Below are positions 25,839-33,779 of a stretch of 64,000 bases of DNA, in pieces. Source of the DNA: CBDBUR01 sp965212075 (GTDB taxonomy: Bacteria; Pseudomonadota; Alphaproteobacteria; JAPOUT01; G958296285); assembly GCA_965212075.1 (NCBI GenBank), contig OZ243043.1, forward strand, positions 1,116,001 through 1,180,000, written 5' to 3'. A program made the translations under genes and the position numbers. The notes beneath the pieces were generated by a model. That model searched no databases. It saw only the letters and a program-made list of their open reading frames with translations, and was not told the origin of the DNA. Every line of letters begins with the position of its first letter. Within the stretch, counting starts at the first letter, position 1.

Positions 25839-28118
25839 TTGAAAATAGGAAAAGGTCTTAAAATTACGCTGACTTCGCTCGGCGTGCTGATCGCCGCCGG
25901 TGCTTTTATATTTTACAGCATCGCCAATGGCTGGTTCGCAGGCCACCGCGGCGCGGGCGATGTGCTCAAAACCCAACTGCCGCCTCAGATCATCGCACAA
26001 AAACGCGCGGCGCAAAAAAGAACCCAGCGCGCTGTCCAATCAACAAGCCCCAAACAGATTCTATTCGGCGACTTTCATGTCCATACGACTTTCTCGATCG
26101 ATTCATTCTTCTTCGCTCTGCCGATGCTCCGAGGACGCAGCGCACACCCGCCCGCCGATGCCTGCGATTTCGCCCGCTTTTGCTCTAACCTCGATTTCTG
26201 GTCGCTCAATGACCACGCCGAAGGCATCACACCCCAAAACTGGGCCGATATAAAACGTTCCATCCGTCAATGCGATGCGGCATCGGGCGATAAAGACAAT
26301 CAAGACCTCGTCTCCTTCCTCGGCTGGGAGTGGACACAATCCGGCGATCAGCCCGCCAATCATTATGGCCATAAAAACGTCATCCTGCGCGACATCTCCG
26401 AAGACAAAACACCCACAAGACCAATCGCCGCCGAACCACCCACAGAATCCAGAGCCGGAGGATTGCGCAGCTTCCTCGCCCTCAATGCGGCGCAAAGATT
26501 CCTGCTCGCTCTATCCGCACCCGGCGGCAGACGCAGCGACTATCTCGAATTTAACCTCTTCATTAGAGAAATTTTAGACGCCCCATATTGCCCCCAAGGT
26601 GTGCATGTGCGCGAGCTGCCTCAAGATTGCTTTGAAAGCGTCCAAACACCCAAAGAACTCTTCACCAAACTCGACCAATGGGGCTTGGACTCAATCGTCA
26701 TCCCGCACGGCACAACATGGGGCATCTATACCCCCGGCGGCAGCTCCTATGACAAGCAGCTCCCCACTCACGACCCCAAACGCCAAACGCTCATTGAAGT
26801 CTTCTCCGGCCACGGCAACAGCGAACAATATCGCGACTGGCGCGCTGTCCGCTTTGACGAGCAAGGCAAGGCGAGCTGTCCGGCGCCGCGTAAAAATTAT
26901 TTGCCCTCGTGCTGGCAGGCAGGCGAAATCATCCGCAAGCGCTGCCGCGCCGAAGGCAGCAATGAAAATACCTGCGACAAACGCGCCGCGCTGACACGAA
27001 AAAATTATGTCCTCAATGGCGTCGGCGGCTTTCTCACCGTCGCTGGCGCGCTGCCCAATGACTGGCTCGATGCCGGTCAATGCAAAGACTGCATCATCCC
27101 CGCTTTCAATCATCGCCCGGGCGGCTCAGCTCAATATATCCTCGCGCTCACTGACTTCTCCAAAAACCAGAAAAAAAGATTCCGCTTCGGCTTCATCGCA
27201 TCAAGCGATAACCACAACGCTCAGCCCGGCACCGGTTATAAAGAATTCGCCCGACACGATATGACCGAAACCTCCGGCACAGATATGCCAGGCAGCCCGT
27301 TCGATCCCGAACAGATCAGACGACAACCCTCATCCGAACCAACCCCCTTCCCTCAAGCCTTAGAAAACCGCTCCACAGCCTTCCTGCTGTTTCTAGAACA
27401 TCAGATCTCGTTTTGGACAACCGGCGGACTCGTCGCTGTCCACGCGACGGCGCGCGAGCGCGGCGCTATCTGGGACGCGCTCGATCGCCGCGAAGTCTAT
27501 GGCACATCCGGCGACCGAATCCTGCTCTGGTTCGATCTCCAAAACGCTCCGCAAGGCAAAGCACCCATGGGCAGCCAAGTCGCTATGAACCAAGCGCCGA
27601 GCTTCGTCGCGCGCGTCGCGGGCGCGTTTGAGCAAAAGCCCGGCTGTCCAACCCATGCCATCGACGCGCTCGGCCAAGAGCGCATCAACACACTCTGTCT
27701 CGGCCAATGCTATAACCCCTCCAGCAAACGCAAGAAAATCACCCATGTCGATGTCATCCGCATCCTGCCCCAAGACAAACCCGGCGAAAATATCGCCCGC
27801 CTCATCAAAGATCCCTGGAAGCGCCTGCCATGCAAAGATGAAGGCCAAGGCTGCGTCGTCCGCTTCTCCGATCCCGAGTTCGCCAGCCTCAAACGCGACG
27901 CCGTCTATTATGTCCGCGCCCATCAAGAGCCAACACCCGTCGTCAATGGCGATAACCTCCGCTGCACCTATGACAAGTCCGGAAAATGCATCAAGGTCAA
28001 TCCGTGCTACGGCGATTATCGAACCCCGCGCAGCGACGACTGCCTCGCTAAAAAACCCGAAATGGCTTGGTCATCGCCGATCTTCATCGACTACACTTCG
28101 CGCCAAGCTCGCCGCTAA
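25839..28118 (+). CDS. DUF3604 protein, first tandem copy, with non-standard start
   Basis: The product is about 757 residues: a membrane anchor (ITLTSLGVLIAAGAFIFYS) and a large exported domain of the DUF3604 family. GDFHVHTTFS resembles the first His motif of PHP metal-dependent phosphoesterases, and further conserved motifs are NDHAEGITP, GWEWTQ and SSDNHNAQPGTGYKEF. By eye about three quarters of residues match the second copy. There is no ATG at the N-terminus. The paralogue's ATG aligns exactly with ATA at 25845, which follows GGGAG by eight bases; TTG codons at 25839 and 25806 are the nearest accepted starts. The coordinate given uses TTG 25839. Function is unknown. Confidence 0.8.
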   Translation: MKIGKGLKITLTSLGVLIAAGAFIFYSIANGWFAGHRGAGDVLKTQLPPQIIAQKRAAQKRTQRAVQSTSPKQILFGDFHVHTTFSIDSFFFALPMLRGRSAHPPADACDFARFCSNLDFWSLNDHAEGITPQNWADIKRSIRQCDAASGDKDNQDLVSFLGWEWTQSGDQPANHYGHKNVILRDISEDKTPTRPIAAEPPTESRAGGLRSFLALNAAQRFLLALSAPGGRRSDYLEFNLFIREILDAPYCPQGVHVRELPQDCFESVQTPKELFTKLDQWGLDSIVIPHGTTWGIYTPGGSSYDKQLPTHDPKRQTLIEVFSGHGNSEQYRDWRAVRFDEQGKASCPAPRKNYLPSCWQAGEIIRKRCRAEGSNENTCDKRAALTRKNYVLNGVGGFLTVAGALPNDWLDAGQCKDCIIPAFNHRPGGSAQYILALTDFSKNQKKRFRFGFIASSDNHNAQPGTGYKEFARHDMTETSGTDMPGSPFDPEQIRRQPSSEPTPFPQALENRSTAFLLFLEHQISFWTTGGLVAVHATARERGAIWDALDRREVYGTSGDRILLWFDLQNAPQGKAPMGSQVAMNQAPSFVARVAGAFEQKPGCPTHAIDALGQERINTLCLGQCYNPSSKRKKITHVDVIRILPQDKPGENIARLIKDPWKRLPCKDEGQGCVVRFSDPEFASLKRDAVYYVRAHQEPTPVVNGDNLRCTYDKSGKCIKVNPCYGDYRTPRSDDCLAKKPEMAWSSPIFIDYTSRQARR

Positions 28119-28157
28119 ATCGCCTGTTTTTTCATAAAAAAACTGCCCTTATATAAC

Positions 28158-28201
28158 AAATTGCGCTAAAATCAGCATAAGTTCAGGGAGGGAACATCAT
28201 G
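28158..28201 (+). promoter_or_regulatory. leader of the second DUF3604 gene
   Basis: aaattgcgctaaaatca, followed by a strong GGGAGGGAA Shine-Dalgarno and ATG at 28199, resembles the leader before the DUF1330-like gene at 25283-25330. The second DUF3604 gene therefore probably has its own promoter inside the 80-base gap after the first copy. Confidence 0.5.
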
Positions 28202-30475
28202 AATAAATATCTCAAAATCACACTGACTTCGCTCGGCGTGTTGATCGCCGTCGGCACTTTTGTATTCTACAGCCTCGCCGATGGCTGGTTCGCGAAACAT
28301 CGCGGTGCGGGCGATGTGCTCGATGTGCAGCTGCCTGCACAAATTAATGTGAAAAAGCAAGAGGCGCAAACAGCAATTCAAAAAGCCACGCGCACACAAA
28401 GCGATAAGCAGATCCTGTTTGGCGATTTTCATGTCCATACGACCTTTTCGCTTGATGCGTTTTTGATCTCGCTGCCGATGCTGCGCGGTCGCGGCGCGCA
28501 TCCTCCCGCCGATGCCTGCGACTTTGCGCGCTTTTGCTCCAACCTTGATTTCTGGTCAATCAATGACCACGCCGAAGGCATCACGCCCGAAAACTGGCAG
28601 GACACAAAGCGCTCAATTCGCCAATGCGATGCGGCATCGGGCGATGAAGACAATCAAGACCTCGTATCCTTCCTCGGCTGGGAATGGACACAAGTCGGCA
28701 CAAATCCGCAAAATCACTACGGCCATAAAAACGTCATCATGCGCGACATTGAAGAGGATAAAACCCCGACGCGGCCCATTTCCTCAGCGCCTGCGCCCGG
28801 CACTCAAATCGGCGGATTGCGCGCGCTCCTTGCGCAGAGAAGCCGGATCGCTAATTTTCTCGCCGCCGTGGTTGCTCCCGGCGGCAGGCGCAGCGAATAT
28901 ATTGAGCTCAATCGCTTCTTCAAAGAGGTCACATCAACCCCAGATTGCCCGAACGGCCCCCATGTCCGCGATCTGCCGCTAGACTGCTTTGAAAGCGTCG
29001 TAACACCCAAAGAGCTATTCACCAAACTAGACCAATGGGATATGCCCTCCATCGTGATTCCGCATGGCACGACATGGGGCTTTTATACGCCTGCGGGCAA
29101 CACCTTTGACAAGCAGCTCATCACTCAAGACCCCAAAAGGCAAACCCTGATTGAAGTCTTCTCTGGACACGGCAATAGCGAACAATATCGCACCTTCCGC
29201 GGAGTGCGCTTTGACGCATCGGGCAAGGCTGTGTGTCCGGCGCCGACCAAAGATTATCTGCCCTCTTGCTGGCAGGCAGGCGAGATCATCCTCAAGCGCT
29301 GCCGCGCCGAAGGCTTGGCGCAAAATGTCTGCGCCGAACGCGCCCGCCAAGCTAGACAAAATTATGCCGACGAAGGCGTGCGCGGCCACCTCACGGTTTC
29401 CGGCGCGCGCCCCGAAGACTGGCTCAACGCCGGACAATGCAATGATTGCATCCTGCCCGCATTCAATTATCGCCCCGGAGGCTCGGCGCAATATATTCTC
29501 GCTCTGACCGACTTCTCCCAAGGGCAGAAAAAAAGATTCCGGATGGGCTTCATCGCCGCCAGCGACAACCACAACGCACAGCCCGGCACCGGTTATAAAG
29601 AATTCGCCCGCCACGATATGACCGAAGTCGCCGGCACCGATATCCCCGGCAGCGTGTTTGATGTCGAGGCAACCAGGGGCGAGCCTCTCTCTGAGCCAAT
29701 TCCGTTCCCTAAAGCTTACCAAAGAGTCTCCGGCTTCGCGCAGTTTGAGGCAGAGCGGCAGGGCTCCTTCTTCACAACCGGCGGCCTTGTCGCCGTCCAC
29801 GCGACCGCCCGCTCGCGCGGCGCCGTCTGGGACGCGCTCGATCGCCGCGAAGTCTATGGCACAACCGGCGACCGCATCCTGCTCTGGTTTGATCTCCAAA
29901 ACGCGCCGCAAGGCAAACTGCCTATGGGCAGCGAAACCGTCATGAACAGCGCGCCCAGCTTCGTCGTGCGCGTCGCCGGCGCGTTTGAGCAAAAGCCCGG
30001 CTGCCCGCCTCATGCGCGCAAAGCGCTCGGCCAAGAGCGCCTCGACCACCTCTGCCTCGGCCAATGCTATCACCCTTCCAATAAACGCAAAAAAATCACC
30101 CATGTCGACGTCATCCGCATCCTGCCGCAGGATAAACCCAGCGAAAATGTCGCGCGCCTCATCAAAGATCCGTGGAAACGCCTCCCCTGCAACGACCAAG
30201 GACAAGGCTGCGTCGTCAGATTCTCCGACCCCGAATTCACAAGGCTGCGCCGCGATGTCGTCTATTACGTCCGCGCACATCAAGAGCCAACGCCGGTCGT
30301 CAATGGCGACAATATGCGATGCACCTATGACGCCTCCGGCAAATGCATCAAGAGCAACCCTTGCCACGGCGATTACCGCGTCGCGCGCGACAATGACTGC
30401 CTCGCCAAAAAACCCGAAATGGCTTGGTCGTCGCCCATCTATGTCGATTATAACCGCCAGCGCGCCCAGCGTTAA
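28199..30475 (+). CDS. DUF3604 protein, second tandem copy
   Basis: The product is 758 residues, collinear with the preceding gene: N-terminal membrane anchor at about residues 5-25, GDFHVHTTFS near residue 79, NDHAEGITPENW, GWEWTQ, ASDNHNAQPGTGYKEFARHD and a cysteine-rich C-terminal part. The HxH motif and conserved His/Asp residues suggest a PHP-like metal site, but the reaction is not known. It has a normal ATG start with GGGAGGGAA upstream, unlike its paralogue. tRNA-Gly follows 25 bases after the stop. Confidence 0.85.
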   Translation: MNKYLKITLTSLGVLIAVGTFVFYSLADGWFAKHRGAGDVLDVQLPAQINVKKQEAQTAIQKATRTQSDKQILFGDFHVHTTFSLDAFLISLPMLRGRGAHPPADACDFARFCSNLDFWSINDHAEGITPENWQDTKRSIRQCDAASGDEDNQDLVSFLGWEWTQVGTNPQNHYGHKNVIMRDIEEDKTPTRPISSAPAPGTQIGGLRALLAQRSRIANFLAAVVAPGGRRSEYIELNRFFKEVTSTPDCPNGPHVRDLPLDCFESVVTPKELFTKLDQWDMPSIVIPHGTTWGFYTPAGNTFDKQLITQDPKRQTLIEVFSGHGNSEQYRTFRGVRFDASGKAVCPAPTKDYLPSCWQAGEIILKRCRAEGLAQNVCAERARQARQNYADEGVRGHLTVSGARPEDWLNAGQCNDCILPAFNYRPGGSAQYILALTDFSQGQKKRFRMGFIAASDNHNAQPGTGYKEFARHDMTEVAGTDIPGSVFDVEATRGEPLSEPIPFPKAYQRVSGFAQFEAERQGSFFTTGGLVAVHATARSRGAVWDALDRREVYGTTGDRILLWFDLQNAPQGKLPMGSETVMNSAPSFVVRVAGAFEQKPGCPPHARKALGQERLDHLCLGQCYHPSNKRKKITHVDVIRILPQDKPSENVARLIKDPWKRLPCNDQGQGCVVRFSDPEFTRLRRDVVYYVRAHQEPTPVVNGDNMRCTYDASGKCIKSNPCHGDYRVARDNDCLAKKPEMAWSSPIYVDYNRQRAQR

Positions 30476-30499
30476 AACGCCGGGCGGATGAGGCACCCT

Positions 30500-30574
30500 G
30501 CGGGTGTAGCTCAGTGGTAGAGCACGAGCTTCCCAAGCTCGGTGTCGAGGGTTCGATTCCCTTCACCCGCTCCA
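30500..30574 (+). tRNA. tRNA-Gly (anticodon CCC)
   Basis: The acceptor stem GCGGGTG pairs with CACCCGC, the D arm is GCTCAGTGGTAGAGC, the anticodon loop TTCCCAA has CCC at positions 34-36, and the T arm GAGGG-TTCGATT-CCCTT is standard. TCCA at the 3' end means CCA is encoded. AT-rich accessory genes follow directly, as often seen when a tRNA serves as an integration site, but I found no repeated 3' end. Confidence 0.95.
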
Positions 30575-30660
30575 TAAATTTTTGTGCTACATTATAGATG
30601 TAAATTTAAAATGAAAGGCTATTCCATTAAATTTCTAGAAATAAATTGAGAAAAACTACA

Positions 30661-31509
30661 ATGCAAATAGAAAAAATACGATCACTAATAAGCCAATATA
30701 TTCTTTTATGCTTGGCTATCGTCTGGTTCCTTTACGCCACTTATATTTTCTGGCCTACTATTTCACAATTCCTAGATGATAAAACAAAAGATCTAGCTCA
30801 TGGGCGCGATCTTGGCCTTATTATTTTAGGGCCGTTTATCACACTCTTAACCTTGCACTTTACCGGACAACGCGCTGATGCGATGTTGAGACAAGCTAGA
30901 GCCGTAGAAAGCGGGCAAATTACCCAGCGTTTCAGCAGTGCTATAAATCAAATTGGAGATGACAGTCTCTTTATGCGTATTGGTGGCATTAAATCGTTAG
31001 AACGGGTAGCGTTAGATAATCAAGAAGATGTTCGTGCTGTCGTAGACACACTTTCCACCTATATCCGCGACGAAACGTCGACAAAGAAAAAAACAAAGCC
31101 AGACGATGATATTGTGGCAGCAGTTTATGCGCTATCACGCATTACAAAAAGACATACAGACTATATAAAGAAAGAAGAAGATATACAACCAGACTTACGC
31201 GGGGCATGTCTTCAAGGTATAAAGGAAGATATAGAAAGCCTCTCGTTTAGAGGATGGAATCTTTCAAAAATAGATTTTCAAAACGCGTTTCTGCCTGAAG
31301 CTGACTTTCAAGAATCGATTTTATTAGAAGCAGATTTTCAGGGGGCAAGCTTGCAGGCAGCCAAATTTAAAGAAGCATACATAGAGAGAGCCGATTTTAA
31401 AGATGTTGATGGTTTAGAGTCTACTCAGCTAGAACAGGCTTTTTATTTTGTGAACCCTCCAGAAAATCTACCTACAGGCGTTAAACAACCGTCAAAAAGA
31501 GAGGATTAA
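30661..31509 (+). CDS. membrane protein with C-terminal pentapeptide repeats
   Basis: The product is 282 residues from ATG 30661. Two membrane segments (about residues 12-32 and 50-65) are followed by a helical region and a C-terminal stretch of pentapeptide-type repeats A(D/N)FxxA (for example EADFQESILLEADFQGASL). The gene is AT-rich compared with neighbours and lies 86 bases after tRNA-Gly, which suggests acquisition. Proteins of this layout occur widely in accessory regions; no function can be assigned. Confidence 0.7.
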   Translation: MQIEKIRSLISQYILLCLAIVWFLYATYIFWPTISQFLDDKTKDLAHGRDLGLIILGPFITLLTLHFTGQRADAMLRQARAVESGQITQRFSSAINQIGDDSLFMRIGGIKSLERVALDNQEDVRAVVDTLSTYIRDETSTKKKTKPDDDIVAAVYALSRITKRHTDYIKKEEDIQPDLRGACLQGIKEDIESLSFRGWNLSKIDFQNAFLPEADFQESILLEADFQGASLQAAKFKEAYIERADFKDVDGLESTQLEQAFYFVNPPENLPTGVKQPSKRED

Positions 31510-31511
31510 AT

Positions 31512-31658
31512 TTATTTCCTTTTCCGGTCAGGGCGCTGCGTAAGGGCTGATGCAGCAGCTCTCTTTGCAGTTTTACTTGATTTCGGATTGCGCAAAATAC
31601 GCGCCGCAGCCGTTGCTGCTCGTGCACTTGTCACCTCTTTATTAGGCTTCCTTGCCAT
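31512..31658 (-). CDS. 48-residue basic protein, function unknown
   Basis: This short frame has an ATG at 31658 preceded by AAAGGAG at good distance. The product is Ala/Arg/Lys-rich, with the segments ARILRNPKSSKTAKRAAASALTQ. I recall similar very small basic proteins with an xLxxPxxSKxAKxxAxSALxQ pattern in variable regions of many proteobacterial genomes, without known function. It converges on the pentapeptide-repeat gene, two bases apart, and is probably part of the same acquired segment behind tRNA-Gly. Confidence 0.6.
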   Translation of the reverse strand: MARKPNKEVTSARAATAAARILRNPKSSKTAKRAAASALTQRPDRKRK

Positions 31659-31766
31659 AATAATTTCTCCTTTATGGTTAATAACTCTGACTAATTATAA
31701 CATAAACTATAATCTAGTGTATTCAGGCTAGTGCATTCAAGTTATTTGCTGATAACCGCTTGTTAT

Positions 31767-32306
31767 CTACCATCTTTCGCTGCCGGGGGTGCCCTTGAAG
31801 GGGCCTGCGATATGGCTCGTGATCCAGCCGCCATAAAAACCGCCCGCTTGCGCAACTGCCTTCTCGCCGTCAACAAAACAATCCACCAGCGAGGGATAAA
31901 AAGACACAAAATCCTTCAACTCTCTAAAACTCTCAACCGGATCAGGATAGGCCCACGCCGCATGAGACACAAGCTCATCTGATACAGGCTCATCTGACAC
32001 AGGCTCATCTGATACAAGCACATCGTAATAAATCGCATCGCCCTTCCATTCGCAAAAAGTCGTCTGGTCGGTCAAAGCGAGGCGCGAAAAATCAACATCT
32101 TCAGGCGGCAGATAATAGCCGGGCGGCAGACTCGTCTCGACGACGCGCAAAGCACGGCGGCTCGCGCCGATCTCACATCCGGCAAACGCAACGCGGACTT
32201 CAAAACGCACCGGCTCAAGACGCGGCGGGCGCGGGAAATCCCAAACGCTCTCCTGACCCGCGCCAACCGGATCAGGCTCTGGCCAGAGATCAGGGCGCTT
32301 CTCCAT
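31767..32306 (-). CDS. DUF427 domain protein
   Basis: The product is 179 residues. The core has VRFEVRVAFAGCEIGASRRALRV and the conserved PPEDVDFSRL...TTFCEWKGDAIYYDV of DUF427, plus a terminal FYPSLVDCFVDGEKA and GGFYGGWIT. The function of the family is unknown. A four-unit 15-bp tandem repeat inserts repeated VSDEP residues after YYDVL, in a surface loop. It lies eight bases after the aldehyde dehydrogenase gene and may be cotranscribed with it. Confidence 0.85.
   Translation of the reverse strand: MEKRPDLWPEPDPVGAGQESVWDFPRPPRLEPVRFEVRVAFAGCEIGASRRALRVVETSLPPGYYLPPEDVDFSRLALTDQTTFCEWKGDAIYYDVLVSDEPVSDEPVSDELVSHAAWAYPDPVESFRELKDFVSFYPSLVDCFVDGEKAVAQAGGFYGGWITSHIAGPFKGTPGSERW
31966..32025 (-). 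repeat. 15-bp in-frame tandem repeat in the DUF427 gene, 4 units
   Basis: Units at 31966, 31981, 31996 and 32011 (gaYacaRgctcatct, the last one diverged) encode VSDEP-type repeats. Confidence 0.9.
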
Positions 32307-32314
32307 AAATCCCC

Positions 32315-33754
32315 CTAAGGCCGGTCGCGCACGAGCAGCAAGCGAATCTCGGTCATATCCTCAATCGCAAAGCGCACGCCCTCGCGCCCCAAGCCCGACT
32401 GCTTCACCCCGCCATAGGGCATATTGTCCACCCGAAAGGACGGAACATCGCCGATCACCACGCCGCCTACATCCAAAACATCCCAAGCGCGGTGCGCCTT
32501 ATGAATGTCGCGCGTGAAAATCCCCGCTTGCAGGCCAAAATCTGAATCATTGACCTCGACCAGCGCCTCCTCAAAATCCGAAAAGCGCGACAGCACCACA
32601 ACCGGACCAAACGCCTCTTTGCGCACAATCGCGCTGTCGGCGGGCGCAGCTTCCAAAATCGTCGCATCCAACATCGCGCCCGCCCGCGCGCCGCCGCACA
32701 ATAAACGTGCGCCCGAAGCCACCGCGTCTTCAACCCAGCCATGCAGGCGCGCCGCTTCTTTTTCCGAAATCATCGGGCCGATGAAGGTCGCTTCATCTTT
32801 CGGATCGCCCTTGATCAGCTTTTGCGCTTCAGCGACAAAAAGCTCCTTAAACTCATCGTAAATTGTCTCATGGACGATCACGCGCTGCACACCGATGCAG
32901 CTCTGCCCCGATTGGTAAAACGCGCCGAAAATCACGCGCGGCACTGCATCGGCCAAATCCGTCCCCTCATCAATGATGCAGGCCGCATTGCCGCCCAGCT
33001 CCAGCACCACCTTTTTTTGACCGGCGCGCGCTTTCAAATCCCAGCCCACCGCAGGCGAGCCGGTGAAACTCAAAACTTTGATCCGATCATCTTCGGTGAA
33101 CAGACGCGCACCCTCGCGCGTGCTGGGCAGAACCGAAAAAGCGCCCTTAGGCAAATCAGTCTCGGCCAGCACTTCGGCCATCACCAAAGCGCCGAGCGGC
33201 GTCAGCGAGGCCGGCTTCAAAATAAACGGACAGCCGCACGCCAATGCCGGCGCCACCTTATGCGCCGTCAAATTGAGCGGGAAATTAAACGGCGATATGA
33301 ACGAACACAAACCCACAGGCACCCGCTTCCACTGGCCGCGATAACCCGCCGCGCGCGGGGAAATGTCTAGAGGCATCACCTCGCCATAAATGCGCTCGGC
33401 CTCTCCGGCGGCAATGCGGAACGTGTCGATCAGGCGCTCCACCTCGCCGCGCGCGTGAACCAGAGGCTTGCCCGCCTCCACGCACAGCATGAACGCCAGC
33501 TCATCAAACCTGTCCTCAAAGCGGCGGACGCAATGTTCCAAAACCTCGCGGCGCTCATAGGCCGCAAGCCCCGCCATCGCCTCAGCCGCCGCAGCGCCCG
33601 CCTCGATCGCCGCATCAATGTCGGCCTCGCTCGCAAGCGCAACCTGCGCCGCCTCCGCGCCCGAATATTTGTCCGCAATCTTCAGATCGTGGTTGGGTGC
33701 CAGCGGCTCATTGGCCAAATAAAACGGATATTTTGACTTGATCCCCTCCATCAT
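32315..33754 (-). CDS. NAD(P)-dependent aldehyde dehydrogenase
   Basis: The product is about 479 residues from ATG 33754 with GGGG upstream. It has the ALDH fold: FNFPLNLTAHKVAPALACGCPFILKPA, the glycine motif FTGSPAVG, catalytic Glu in LELGGNA and nucleophilic Cys in FYQSGQSCIGVQR. EAFGPVV and the C-terminal GVKQSGLGREG are also present. The sequence group resembles lactaldehyde/succinate-semialdehyde-type enzymes, but the substrate cannot be read. It lies directly behind the acetolactate-synthase-like gene and is probably coexpressed with it. Confidence 0.88.
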   Translation of the reverse strand: MMEGIKSKYPFYLANEPLAPNHDLKIADKYSGAEAAQVALASEADIDAAIEAGAAAAEAMAGLAAYERREVLEHCVRRFEDRFDELAFMLCVEAGKPLVHARGEVERLIDTFRIAAGEAERIYGEVMPLDISPRAAGYRGQWKRVPVGLCSFISPFNFPLNLTAHKVAPALACGCPFILKPASLTPLGALVMAEVLAETDLPKGAFSVLPSTREGARLFTEDDRIKVLSFTGSPAVGWDLKARAGQKKVVLELGGNAACIIDEGTDLADAVPRVIFGAFYQSGQSCIGVQRVIVHETIYDEFKELFVAEAQKLIKGDPKDEATFIGPMISEKEAARLHGWVEDAVASGARLLCGGARAGAMLDATILEAAPADSAIVRKEAFGPVVVLSRFSDFEEALVEVNDSDFGLQAGIFTRDIHKAHRAWDVLDVGGVVIGDVPSFRVDNMPYGGVKQSGLGREGVRFAIEDMTEIRLLLVRDRP

Positions 33755-33779
33755 TTTCCCCAGCAAAAAGCTAACCAAA

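Noticed and set aside
29027..30496. 489-codon open frame on the minus strand
   Set aside because: It lies fully opposite the second DUF3604 gene, has no ribosome-binding site or family motif, and similar antisense frames lie opposite other GC-rich genes (26691-27113, 16230-17132, 13021-13893).
30500..31766. Integrative element with attachment repeats at tRNA-Gly
   Set aside because: No integrase gene and no repeat of the tRNA 3' end were found, so only simple acquisition can be suggested.
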